Shown: positions 16,658 through 24,530 of the stretch, piece after piece
Numbering within the stretch: position 1 is the first letter of the stretch
Layout of the letters: each line of letters starts with the position of its first letter
Source of the DNA: Paenibacillus sp.
GTDB lineage: Bacteria; Bacillota; Bacilli; Paenibacillales; Paenibacillaceae
Direction: 5' to 3'
Assembly: GCA_031254035.1 (NCBI GenBank)
Contig: JAIRVF010000033.1
Coordinates: 62,001 to 126,000 of the forward strand
DNA length: 64,000 nucleotides
Notes under the pieces: model-generated
The model's database searches: none
Told to the model about the DNA's origin: nothing
What the model saw: only the letters and a program-made list of their open reading frames with translations
Position numbers and translations under genes: made by a program

Positions 16658-18874
16658 TTACAGAGATTGATCGAGCCACTCCGTGTACTTTTGTGCCAGC
16701 GGCTTGGGCCATTTCGACATATCCAGCCCAAACTGAGCGAGAAAAGCTAGAACCCAGCGCTCAAGGCCAAATGCAAGACACCCGGTAAAGGCGGCCTCAT
16801 GCTCTGCTGTGATGCCAAAGGCCCTGCCAAATACATTCCCGTGGTAGTTGGAGGAACAGACAGCAAGTGAAGAATCGCTGGCCGGCAAACGAAACCGCAT
16901 CTCGTACTTCATCTCCTGCACACGTTGGAAGGAAGCCTTAATCCGGTGATCGTTGGTAAAGAAAGGATCATTGGCATTCTCCAGATAGCAATCTGTCCCC
17001 CACGTTTCAACGAATGACTTCAGTAATTCAATCGAGCGTGCTCGCATTTGCCTTACGTACTCATCGGTCCCGACAAAAATCACTTCTCGCATCGTGAAAT
17101 CAAACAGACGCCCGAAAGCAGCATGATTGTTCGATTCATAGCGGTTACAGCTACCCACTGAGGTAATTACCCGTCCGGCTGTCTCCATTTGTGTATTTTG
17201 CATCGTTTGGTAGCAATGATAGCAAATCGCTGGGTTCTTTACGTAGAGTGAGGATTTCAGATGACTTTCATCCAAGATCTCTTTGGTCAAGCCTTTTGGC
17301 CCTGCTGCTCGTTTGGCAAACTGATCGATATGATCAATGTCCTCATTTAGATGCGAAAGAAAATGAATATGTTGCGGGAATGACAAGAAATGGTTTGTCT
17401 TATTCAGTGTATCAATATGGATGATTGATGGATACTTCTCTAACTTCGCTCCGAGCGGCTTGGCAATTTCCTGCACGATCATGTCATCGAGGAATGATAA
17501 GAGCAGACTAAACGGCTCATGATAGGAATAAATCCCGAGTCCCGTCTGGGTGATGATGTTGCGTCCCAGCAATTCTTCCAGGATATCGCCGGTGTAGGTG
17601 GTCGGCATCGATTGTGTAAAAACAACCATGTTCTTAAAGTCATACATCCGCCCATCTGTCATCCGGCTAATGATTTTTTCAATCTGCGGTATCATTTGGG
17701 AGTCATCTTGGCTGGTATGCTCGATACGGACCGCCAAGGAATCATAGGTCACGCTTGTAATTTCTTTGAAAAGGAAACGAAGAGAGTATTCAATCTGTCC
17801 CAACTGTTCGATATCGAGCTCTCTTGCTACCGGTATTTGTACTGTGCGGCTGCCCTGTGGCAGGCATGACATCAAACGGGGCTGATTAATGTACGCCTCC
17901 ATCATGGTCAGCAGTAACGTTTCCTTTTCGTAGATCAATTGTAGACGTGGAGCGATTTTAGAGAAAGACTTTTGACGGTCAACTGTTGCTTTCAAACCTA
18001 GGTTAGATAGCAAGCGATAGTCGTGGGCGAGATCGCGGAGCAGTTGAACTAGTTCTTGTTTTCCTTCCAACTCTTCCTCAATAGAATCGATAAATTCTGA
18101 AAACAGAAAAGAGGTGTTGCTTATTTCCAGAAAATCATGGTAATAATCTTCCAAGTATTCTGTGGAAAGTTCATGGATCCTCGCTGCATCCTCTTCTATC
18201 TTTTTAAACATCAGTTTGAATACATCCATACCTTGTTCTTCCACATAGGCATAATCTAGGACAAGGTAAGAAACCTGTTTACCGCATTTGTCCTTGCTCT
18301 TCATTGCTTTGAGATTATACTCAATTGCCTGTCGATAACTGTGAAGATCAAGTGGCAGGAAACTGTCGGCATGGAAAGTGTAGGCTTGGTACTTGTTAAT
18401 ATGGTGGATTTCCAGAAATCCTTCCATCAGTTGCTGAACCGATGATTTGTCCAGTTCTGCGATCTTGTGGAAGTAATGATCGGCAATTTGATAGGTGTTA
18501 TCCAGCTCTTGAAGGAAGACGACCCAGTGATGATTATGTTCTTTCTGATAGAGATGGGAGTATGGCAAGAAGTATGTATCAACCGGAACCATCGCTGGTC
18601 TGCCCAGTGCCAATTCTTCAGTCAGCTTGGCCTCAAATTGTCCGTAATCAGTGAAGCAGTGGTAGTCGACCCTGCCTCCGCTGAAGGCGGTTATCTCTTC
18701 GCTGAAAAAAATATCTTTCGAGAAAAAGCGGGAGTATCCTCCATCCGTACGGCCAAATGCAAAAAGATTTCTGACGTGCCACAATTGCGAGATATTTAAC
18801 ACTTTGTGTAGCACGCCTGCAGCCGAAATCGTCAAGCAGCTATGATAAGGGTGGGTGTACAATTCTGTGCTCAT
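16658..18874 (-). CDS. BtrH-type N-terminal domain fused to SerRS-like amino acid:carrier-protein ligase
   Basis: 738 aa with two recognisable domains. Residues about 1-140 resemble the BtrH N-terminal (papain-like) domain: HPYHSC with Cys13, NHHWVVF with His near 115-116, and YQIADHYF with Asp132. Residues about 180-340 are helical and unassigned. Residues about 345-738 resemble the class II synthetase-like ligases that charge carrier proteins instead of tRNA (the Bll0957 family): Cys551/Cys554, Cys576 in SVGSCNRYE, a motif-2 segment FTMREVIFVG (593-602), Cys673 in AVCSSNYHGN as zinc-ligand candidate, and motif-3-like AFGLERW (701-707). In butirosin synthesis BtrH transfers the acyl chain from carrier to aminoglycoside. 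A single protein that both loads and transfers an amino acid would be new to me. AGAGAGGAGT precedes ATG 18874. Confidence 0.75.
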   Translation of the reverse strand: MSTELYTHPYHSCLTISAAGVLHKVLNISQLWHVRNLFAFGRTDGGYSRFFSKDIFFSEEITAFSGGRVDYHCFTDYGQFEAKLTEELALGRPAMVPVDTYFLPYSHLYQKEHNHHWVVFLQELDNTYQIADHYFHKIAELDKSSVQQLMEGFLEIHHINKYQAYTFHADSFLPLDLHSYRQAIEYNLKAMKSKDKCGKQVSYLVLDYAYVEEQGMDVFKLMFKKIEEDAARIHELSTEYLEDYYHDFLEISNTSFLFSEFIDSIEEELEGKQELVQLLRDLAHDYRLLSNLGLKATVDRQKSFSKIAPRLQLIYEKETLLLTMMEAYINQPRLMSCLPQGSRTVQIPVARELDIEQLGQIEYSLRFLFKEITSVTYDSLAVRIEHTSQDDSQMIPQIEKIISRMTDGRMYDFKNMVVFTQSMPTTYTGDILEELLGRNIITQTGLGIYSYHEPFSLLLSFLDDMIVQEIAKPLGAKLEKYPSIIHIDTLNKTNHFLSFPQHIHFLSHLNEDIDHIDQFAKRAAGPKGLTKEILDESHLKSSLYVKNPAICYHCYQTMQNTQMETAGRVITSVGSCNRYESNNHAAFGRLFDFTMREVIFVGTDEYVRQMRARSIELLKSFVETWGTDCYLENANDPFFTNDHRIKASFQRVQEMKYEMRFRLPASDSSLAVCSSNYHGNVFGRAFGITAEHEAAFTGCLAFGLERWVLAFLAQFGLDMSKWPKPLAQKYTEWLDQSL

Positions 18875-18877
18875 TCT

Positions 18878-19429
18878 TTACTCCTCTCTCAACGAAATAG
18901 CAAATATATGAATAAACGGGTTATCTCCCATTTTGATTTCGTCAAACAGTAATCCGGACGGTATCGCTTGGTGATAGTGATACAGATTGGGCTGGTATTG
19001 AGTGGCGTCCAGCTCCCCATAACGAAGGAATGGAAAAGTAAGCGCGATCTGTTCGCCAAACTCCGGCGATTTTATCACGTCGGATAACTTCACAAAGAAC
19101 TGATAGACGTTTTTTCCTTTGTACAGAAGGGTGACTTGTTCGTAAAAGCTTCCATTATTGGAAGCCCCTAAGAAGTCAATCGCCACATAGTTTCCTAGTT
19201 TGAATGGGATGAGTTGATTTTCCATAGTCATGTTGTCGCAGCCCTCTGCTGTTTTTATTGGAAACAAAAAAGAAGTATCCTTACAGGTAAGAATGCTTCC
19301 ATCAACCGGGGCATGCTCCATTGGGTAGGACGCCTTACCCAGAGTAAAGGCACCTTGACCGCGACTGTTTTCATCGGTCAAACCAATGTTGTTTAAGAAG
19401 AATTGAATAGGTACATGCTTGATTCCCAT
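18878..19429 (-). CDS. Beta-sandwich protein, possibly carbohydrate-binding; function unknown
   Basis: 183 aa, no signal peptide, rich in beta strands. The C-terminal half (VTLLYKGK, FFVKLSDV, FGEQIALTFPFLRYG, GLLFDEIKMG, HIFAISL) resembles in pattern the jelly-roll modules found next to glycoside hydrolase domains; this is a weak structural impression, not a firm family call. ATG 19429 is preferred since CGGGAGTG lies 9 bases upstream. The frame is open up to ATG 19498, which overlaps the stop of the 17-codon peptide (TAATG), but that extension reads through a perfect 16-bp palindrome and looks non-coding. The gene sits between the mini-peptides and the BtrH/ligase fusion, 3 bases upstream of the latter. 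Confidence 0.6.
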   Translation of the reverse strand: MGIKHVPIQFFLNNIGLTDENSRGQGAFTLGKASYPMEHAPVDGSILTCKDTSFLFPIKTAEGCDNMTMENQLIPFKLGNYVAIDFLGASNNGSFYEQVTLLYKGKNVYQFFVKLSDVIKSPEFGEQIALTFPFLRYGELDATQYQPNLYHYHQAIPSGLLFDEIKMGDNPFIHIFAISLREE

Positions 19430-19456
19430 TAATTTCACTCCCGATTGGATGAGTTT

Positions 19457-19490
19457 AACAACCACAGTATCCAAGGATACTGTGGTTGTT
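19457..19490 (-). promoter_or_regulatory. Perfect 16-bp hairpin in the leader between mini-peptide 2 and the next gene
   Basis: AACAACCACAGTATCC and its exact reverse complement GGATACTGTGGTTGTT flank a 2-base centre. On the minus strand it starts 7 bases after the stop of the 17-codon peptide and lies before ATG 19429. Only a short T-run follows, so it could be a leaky terminator, attenuator or RNA-stabilising hairpin that keeps peptide expression higher than that of the downstream enzymes. Confidence 0.75.
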
Positions 19491-19497
19491 CGTTTCA

Positions 19498-19551
19498 TTA
19501 GGCAGCTTTAGTTTCAACTTTTGTCCCAACTTTTGTTCCAACTTTTGTCAT
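19498..19551 (-). CDS. Mini-peptide 2 (17 aa), repeat-rich
   Basis: Encodes MTKVGTKVGTKVETKAA, made of a repeating T-K-V-G/E unit and ending in Ala-Ala. The Shine-Dalgarno sequence AAAGGAGGTGAT, 5 bases before the ATG, is a 12-base perfect match to the usual Firmicute 16S rRNA 3' end, far stronger than at any enzyme gene in the window. The stop overlaps an in-frame-open ATG (TAATG). The composition is Lys/Thr/Val only, with no aromatic residue or Cys. Possible roles are a ribosomal scaffold or substrate peptide for the neighbouring ligase, or a regulatory leader peptide. No family is known to me. Confidence 0.65.
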   Translation of the reverse strand: MTKVGTKVGTKVETKAA

Positions 19552-19608
19552 ACGGAATCACCTCCTTTCAACTTTCATTGCACGAGTGCAGTTGTCCGAT
19601 AGACAACC

Positions 19609-19650
19609 TTAGGCAACTTTAATTTTATTTTCCTGGGTGACTTTTGCCAT
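19609..19650 (-). CDS. Mini-peptide 1 (13 aa)
   Basis: Encodes MAKVTQENKIKVA. The site AAGGAGGTGATC, 4 bases before the ATG, is complementary over 12 bases to the 16S rRNA 3' end. The end (KVA) resembles that of mini-peptide 2 (KAA), and both begin with a Lys-Val unit, so the two look like diverged copies of one precursor. Two short hairpins (GTTGTC/GACAAC and TGCAC/GTGCA) separate the peptides. It is the first gene after the putative operator repeats at 19721-19748. Confidence 0.65.
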   Translation of the reverse strand: MAKVTQENKIKVA

Positions 19651-19720
19651 GTTAGATCACCTCCTTGCCTTGCGATGACTTAATGTTACTTCATAGGAAT
19701 GGAGTTGAACATGAACGTAA

Positions 19721-19748
19721 CGTTATACTGATCGTTAATGTACCGTTA
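19721..19748 (-). promoter_or_regulatory. Candidate operator: three CGTTA direct repeats at helical spacing
   Basis: CGTTA (TAACG on the transcribed strand) occurs at 19721, 19733 and 19744, i.e. spaced 12 and 11 bases, upstream of the mini-peptide genes. Repeats about one helical turn apart are the usual target of OmpR/PhoB- and SARP-type winged-helix proteins, and such a regulator is encoded immediately upstream (19746-20459). An extra copy in inverted form (ACGTAACGTT) abuts the first repeat. Confidence 0.5.
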
Positions 19749-20459
19749 GCCTAAAAGGTAGTTTAAGTAGGCATTGTTTTCTTCTTTCAAGAGGATGTAG
19801 CCGAATCCCTTGCGGTGTGCCAGCACTTTGGAATTCAAGCCTCCCTCCAGCTTTTGACGCAGCTTGTATACATACTGGCGCACATTTTCAGGGGTGGTAT
19901 ATTCATCCCAGACTGCGAGTAAGATCTGATCCACAGTAACAAAACGGCCTTTATTCTTTTGAAAATACATCATCAATTCATACTCTTTTCCAGGCAGCGG
20001 GACGATCTCTCCCCCTTTGACCAAGCTGTGAATCGCTGTATCCAGAATGATTCCACCGGCAATTGAAAGTTGATAGTCTAGAATCGTTTCCGCTTGCCCT
20101 AGCGTTGTTAATTGAATCAAGAATTGTTCGATTTCCCGAAAGATGTTTTCATGTTCCGGTATAAGACTGATGGTAAGATCTATTTTTTTTAACATTTTTA
20201 TCATGGCTGGATCGCATTCTTTGGGACTGATGACCATCAACCTCAAGTGCGGAAAGGTTTGTTTCAGTTGCAGGCACTCACAGACCTGTTGAACCTCTAT
20301 TGCAGGAAATTTAATAATCACCCCAGTAAATTGGACGGTCATATCTACTAATCTTGTGAAAGTATCCAAGTCCCCCAGATGAAAAACCTCAATTTGTGTA
20401 TGATTCACCCTAACATGATGTACAAATGCAGATTCTGGACTAATAATAGCGATTTTCAT
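19746..20459 (-). CDS. Orphan OmpR/PhoB-type winged-helix regulator with degenerate receiver domain
   Basis: 237 aa. Residues about 1-120 have a receiver-like alternation of strands and helices (IAIISPESAF, GVIIKFP, LRLMVISPKE) but no recognisable phosphorylated Asp. Residues about 140-225 are a trans_reg_C winged helix: VPLPGKEYELMMYFQKN, QILLAVWDEYTTPENVRQYVYKLRQKL, and a wing HRKGFGYIL. ATG 20459 follows GGAGGTCAAG. No kinase gene is near, so it probably senses something other than phosphorylation. It is the only DNA-binding protein inside the cluster and is the likely pathway regulator; its candidate target is the repeat array just downstream. Confidence 0.85.
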   Translation of the reverse strand: MKIAIISPESAFVHHVRVNHTQIEVFHLGDLDTFTRLVDMTVQFTGVIIKFPAIEVQQVCECLQLKQTFPHLRLMVISPKECDPAMIKMLKKIDLTISLIPEHENIFREIEQFLIQLTTLGQAETILDYQLSIAGGIILDTAIHSLVKGGEIVPLPGKEYELMMYFQKNKGRFVTVDQILLAVWDEYTTPENVRQYVYKLRQKLEGGLNSKVLAHRKGFGYILLKEENNAYLNYLLG

Positions 20460-20545
20460 CTTGACCTCCACAATAGCACTTACATTTATGTGCTTGGATT
20501 TTCTTAATTGCCTGCCATTGTTCATTGGTGGCTTTGGCTCTCCTA

Positions 20546-20584
20546 TTAAAAAGATAAAGAAGAGGCGGCTGATATAGCCACCTC
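20546..20584 (-). terminator. Terminator of the long leftward operon
   Basis: GAGGTGGCT/AGCCGCCTC, a 9-bp stem with one G-T pair and a 5-base loop, lies about 100 bases after the stop of 20684. TTCTTTATCTTTTT follows on the minus strand. Confidence 0.75.
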
Positions 20585-20683
20585 AATCGGAACGGATAGT
20601 GAAGACTTCCTTTTAAACAATCTACTCCGAAAAAGAGGTTCTTCCATGATGACGGGAAGTTCCTCCTGTGGCCTTCTTATCCC

Positions 20684-21652
20684 CTAATTTTTCTGAATGA
20701 TGAGGCAGCCAATGCCGTGATCGATCGAGGCGAATAGTAACAAAATCCGTTCACCAGAAACAATATGTCCAGCTTGTTCAGCCATGAACAGGGAATAGAA
20801 GGGATCGCTTCCAAGAAGATTAACCTTCTGGCAATGGGGACGTGACCACAACCGAAGCTTACGGTCTAGGCACAGTGTTTCAACCTCCTCCAGAAAAGAG
20901 GTGGAAAGATGCTGAGCGATAACGCAATCAACAGCAAAACATTCCATCCAATTAACAGCCAACTTCTTCAAGTGACGGGTGAGGTTTCCTTCAGCCTGAA
21001 AATATTCTTCTTGTCCCCATTGGTCATAGGATACAGCAAGGCAGTCACAGGTTATCTCCCAGTGGAGAATTCCGTAATCTCCATTAGCAGACGACAATAT
21101 AAAAGCAGTGGCAGCATCTCCCTTGACATAACCACCTGGAGCTATACGGGAAAATGGATGTTTGATCGAGTCAGCCGAAATAACCAGGGCTGTGCTCATC
21201 TGCTCGGCTACCATGAAGGCATAGGCCGTTTCAATCGCTGACAAAGGTGCCAGACTTCCCTGAGCTCCAACGGAGTACGGCAGACTGTCTTTCATTCCCA
21301 TCTGTTTCTTCAATCGCAAGGCGGGAATCATACTGTAACTAGATTCAATGGTTTCGTGACAATAGCAGAGAATATCCACATCTCCCCATTTTAGTTGAGA
21401 GGAAAGCCTCTTCACACATTCCTCTGCCAGATCTGAGTTTCTTCCTATATATATAGGAAACGTTTGGTCGTATGAAACTTTAGCACCCCATGCATCCTGT
21501 CTGTCCGCATACAACCAGTGGATCGGATCAGCGAGATACTGAATCGGATCATGGATCCGCTTTTTTACATCCTGATTGGTCATCTCAGGAACTACTATTT
21601 GAAACGATGATAAATAGAGCTTTGGATTAATATTCGTGAATGCTGCAACCAT
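20684..21652 (-). CDS. KAS III-like protein, B type, pair 3 (nucleophile Cys lost)
   Basis: 322 aa. Aligned with the B-type proteins 12406 and 15547, the nucleophile loop reads YSVGAQGSLAPLS, with Leu where 15547 has Cys. The His (CVIAQHLSTSF) and Asn (KVNLLGSDPFYSL) positions are kept. GGGAGGAACGT stands directly before ATG 21652, inside the end of its A-type partner 21627. Loss of the Cys points to a non-catalytic or substrate-binding half of a heterodimer, as in PqsBC where PqsB lacks the Cys. Last gene of the long leftward operon. Confidence 0.78.
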   Translation of the reverse strand: MVAAFTNINPKLYLSSFQIVVPEMTNQDVKKRIHDPIQYLADPIHWLYADRQDAWGAKVSYDQTFPIYIGRNSDLAEECVKRLSSQLKWGDVDILCYCHETIESSYSMIPALRLKKQMGMKDSLPYSVGAQGSLAPLSAIETAYAFMVAEQMSTALVISADSIKHPFSRIAPGGYVKGDAATAFILSSANGDYGILHWEITCDCLAVSYDQWGQEEYFQAEGNLTRHLKKLAVNWMECFAVDCVIAQHLSTSFLEEVETLCLDRKLRLWSRPHCQKVNLLGSDPFYSLFMAEQAGHIVSGERILLLFASIDHGIGCLIIQKN

Positions 21653-22574
21653 ACGTTCCTCCCAGACCTACTGTGACAGTGAGATACAGGTCACCTGGTT
21701 TCAGTCTCTCTTCTGTAACGGCTTGCTGAATGTTGTAAATGATATCCGTACAGTATAAGTGTCCCACTTGCGGTATTGTGGATAGATAAAAGAGATCGAC
21801 TGGACAATTCAGAAGTTCGGATACTTTTATCCATGTGCTTCGATTCGCATTGCTGCCGACAATTAATTTCAAATCCGACAGCTTCAGGCTTGCCTTTCGT
21901 AAGGTGCGGGTAATACATTGGCGAATCGCAAAATAATAGGTCGTGTTAAACCATTCGATATCATCTGGATGAGAATCCGTACCTTCGTAAGTGACACCAT
22001 CTGCCATATTATAAGTAAATAAAATTTTATGCGGCCCATCGCCCCGCTTCAGATAGCAAGCACCGGCGCTGTCGCCAAGGAGAGAATCAGGAATTCGGCG
22101 CATCAACGGATGAAAGGCTTTGTCAGCCGTCACAATGATGATTCCCTCTGTCTTCTCGTCAGCAGCAAATAAATTCTGTGCCACCCGCAAGGCTATATGG
22201 ATGGATGCGCAGTTTTGCTGGGAAATCGAGCTGAACTTTACGTTCTCCAAATGAAAACGATGTTGTAGCGCCCGAAACATATTCTGGTCATGTCGGTAGA
22301 CTTGTGAGGTATGGGCATATATCACCTTGTCTACTCGATTGCCTGTCTGCTCCAACCGCTCAAACAGAGGAGCGCAGGCCTGCTCGATCATCTCTTCGAG
22401 CCGCAGCTTTCGTTCAATCGTCACCTGATCAAAATGATGGATTTCCCTAAGGTATGTAATGTCTTCATCAGGAAAGGGGTATCCGCTCGCTCGAATATCA
22501 CCTGCCACCTCTTCTACGCTTACGCAAGTTTGCGGCAGGTAGACAGATAGATAGGGCATCGAGACTAAATTCAT
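21627..22574 (-). CDS. KAS III-like protein, A type, pair 3
   Basis: 315 aa (310 if the internal ATG 22559 is used, which aligns better with the other A-type N-termini). The nucleophile loop FSSISQQNCASIHIAL has the Cys; the His position reads Ser (LIVGSNANRSTW); the GHxxxxD motif appears as VGHLYCTDIIYNI. The ATG at 22574 overlaps the TGA of the upstream acyl-CoA dehydrogenase (ATGA). Partner of 20684, which it overlaps by 26 bases, so the two are surely co-translated. Confidence 0.8.
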   Translation of the reverse strand: MNLVSMPYLSVYLPQTCVSVEEVAGDIRASGYPFPDEDITYLREIHHFDQVTIERKLRLEEMIEQACAPLFERLEQTGNRVDKVIYAHTSQVYRHDQNMFRALQHRFHLENVKFSSISQQNCASIHIALRVAQNLFAADEKTEGIIIVTADKAFHPLMRRIPDSLLGDSAGACYLKRGDGPHKILFTYNMADGVTYEGTDSHPDDIEWFNTTYYFAIRQCITRTLRKASLKLSDLKLIVGSNANRSTWIKVSELLNCPVDLFYLSTIPQVGHLYCTDIIYNIQQAVTEERLKPGDLYLTVTVGLGGTYGCSIHEY

Positions 22575-23740
22575 CCTTTCACCCCGCTAACCAGCAATTG
22601 GGTGGCAACCTCTTTCTTATGAATATTCGTGCTGCCTTCCATAAACTCGATCATGTGGGCGTCCCGCATCCATTTTTCCAAATGTGGATGCTCTGTCATA
22701 CCATCGACCCCAACCATCTGTAAACATTCTCGGGTCGTTTTAAGTACGAGCTGGTTCATATAATGCTTGGCCATGGAAGAATATTTGGAATTAAATACAC
22801 CGTTGTCGCACTCCTGTGCCGCCCAATGTGTCAATAGACGGCCACGCTCTAATTCCCATTTGAGGCGGGACAGACGAATTTCCTCATTAGCACTCAACCC
22901 CCTCAGTCCTTCCACGTATTCAATCGCCGCCCGGGAAGTTCCAATCGCGATAGCTGCCGTGGCAGGGCGCATGTGGTAAAATGTCCCAAGTGCTCCTCTG
23001 AGGCCACGCAGCAATGGCTTTTTATCATAACCAAGAACGTTCTCGGTACCTAACCGGAAATTGTTAAGTTCCACAATACCAAGACGTGCAGCCCTTTGAC
23101 CGAGCGTTCTGTCATGGGATAGGCGAAGTCCCGGAGTATCCTGGTTAGCGTGGAAAACAAAACATTCAATCGCAAGCGGGCTGGCTTTCGCAGCTGCTGG
23201 GGTATCTTTTTTCTTAGAGCGGACAAAGACGATGAACCACTCAGAGAATTCAGCATTTGCAATGTAACGTTTCGTACCGTTCAAAAGATAAGAACCGTCT
23301 TCTTGGCGTTCGGCAGTCATTGCCAGATTGGTTGCATCCGAACCTGCCCCTGGCTCAGTCAGCGAAAAGGCTGACCAGGCCACGTGTTCTAAGAAGTAAC
23401 CGAAGTAGGCGTCGCGCTGTTCTTTTGTTCCCAAATTTTCGATCAATGGGCCAGACAGATTAGGTCCTGGCAGAGAGAGATACATGCTTGGGTCACCCCA
23501 TGCCAGTTCTTCGACGAAAATAACAGTCTCGAGTGCGGTAGCACCATAGAGAGTAGATCCGTCACGCAAGGTGATTCCTTCCCAGTATTCTGCTGGGGTT
23601 TTGAACAATTGAAGAGGTTTGAAACAGGGATCTTGGAGGCAGGTATCTATAGGTTTGTAATTACGCTCACTTTCCAGCGCGAACTCGCGGAATGTTTGTG
23701 CATACGGGCGGAGCCATTCTTTGAAAATGTGATATTTCAC
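22571..23740 (-). CDS. Acyl-CoA/acyl-ACP dehydrogenase (full-length copy 2)
   Basis: 389 aa with LTEPGAGSDATNL, KRYIANAE, and IEFMEGSTNIHKKE including the catalytic Glu. Closely related to 6953 over the whole length: LSLPGP.L.GPL, RGLRGALGTFYHMRPA versus RGLHGAVEVFYRMRP, and an identical LEKW.RDA.MIEFMEG block, so one arose from the other by duplication. The start is GTG 23740 with AGAAGG upstream. It lies between the molybdenum hydroxylase genes and KAS III pair 3. Its short dehydrogenase-like counterpart may be 39596, first gene of the same operon. Confidence 0.88.
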   Translation of the reverse strand: MKYHIFKEWLRPYAQTFREFALESERNYKPIDTCLQDPCFKPLQLFKTPAEYWEGITLRDGSTLYGATALETVIFVEELAWGDPSMYLSLPGPNLSGPLIENLGTKEQRDAYFGYFLEHVAWSAFSLTEPGAGSDATNLAMTAERQEDGSYLLNGTKRYIANAEFSEWFIVFVRSKKKDTPAAAKASPLAIECFVFHANQDTPGLRLSHDRTLGQRAARLGIVELNNFRLGTENVLGYDKKPLLRGLRGALGTFYHMRPATAAIAIGTSRAAIEYVEGLRGLSANEEIRLSRLKWELERGRLLTHWAAQECDNGVFNSKYSSMAKHYMNQLVLKTTRECLQMVGVDGMTEHPHLEKWMRDAHMIEFMEGSTNIHKKEVATQLLVSGVKG

Positions 23741-23747
23741 CTTACAT

Positions 23748-24530
23748 CTACCTTCTTTCTTCGAATTGGGCTAGTAAATCGTCGATGATACAGTGAGCCA
23801 TATGAATTTTGTATGGGTGTATCCCGATCGATTGGTTTGATAATGCTTCATGAATTGAATTAGTAATGATTTCAAACCTTCCTGATGCGGTCGTTACGAT
23901 CGGAAGCTCCGTAAGACCAGCAACTACTACTCGAAGTTGACTTTCTTTAGACACACAAGCGATTGCCAAGGTCTCAAGATTAGAGAACACATGCTTGTGG
24001 AATAGACTTTGTGGGGCATGGTGAATCTTGATCCCGACCACGATTTCCCCCTCATTGCATACGATTTTATGGCGGCCCTGAAGCCACTCGTTAAAGGCAA
24101 CCTGCCTCTTTCCAGTATAGGAATGCAGATGGATGTGTCCGCCAACCGCGAGCAGCAGAGGCCAATAATCGCCAAGCGAATCTCCATTCGCCACCGTCCC
24201 ACCGACGGTTGCCCGATTGCGGATTTGCTGGTCACCTACTGCCAAAGCCATTTGAACCAATCCTGGAATGGCGGACCGGAGCTTAGAGTGCCGACTCAGT
24301 GTCGCATGGGTCACATTCCCCCCCAGCCAAATGTTGTCCACGCCAATTTCCACTTGCTGCAGTTCTGGGATTTCACCGATATCCATGAGCTTGTCAGGCA
24401 TGATCTGAGCTGTTCGCAGCTTGTTAATGACCACTTGTCCGCCTGAGAGAATGGTAATCTCCCCCGGATGTTGGTGGAGCAACTGAATCGCTTCATCGAG
24501 TGATTCCGGAACCAGGTATTCTAGCGGCAT
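23748..24530 (-). CDS. Molybdenum hydroxylase FAD-binding (medium) subunit
   Basis: 260 aa, CoxM/XdhB-type. The two FAD-binding motifs are visible as TILSGGQVVI near residue 30 (usually AGG..L) and NRATVGGTVANGDSLGD near residue 110. ATG 24530 follows GAAGGAGGAAC and overlaps the end of the large subunit gene by 10 bases. With 24521 (large) and 28723 (iron-sulfur small) it completes a three-subunit enzyme of the xanthine dehydrogenase/CO dehydrogenase family, which hydroxylates N-heterocycles, aldehydes or CO using water. Confidence 0.9.
   Translation of the reverse strand: MPLEYLVPESLDEAIQLLHQHPGEITILSGGQVVINKLRTAQIMPDKLMDIGEIPELQQVEIGVDNIWLGGNVTHATLSRHSKLRSAIPGLVQMALAVGDQQIRNRATVGGTVANGDSLGDYWPLLLAVGGHIHLHSYTGKRQVAFNEWLQGRHKIVCNEGEIVVGIKIHHAPQSLFHKHVFSNLETLAIACVSKESQLRVVVAGLTELPIVTTASGRFEIITNSIHEALSNQSIGIHPYKIHMAHCIIDDLLAQFEERR

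Noticed and set aside
19430..19498. N-terminal extension of the 183-aa protein starting at ATG 19498
   Set aside because: It would translate a perfect palindrome, and a better binding site is placed before ATG 19429.
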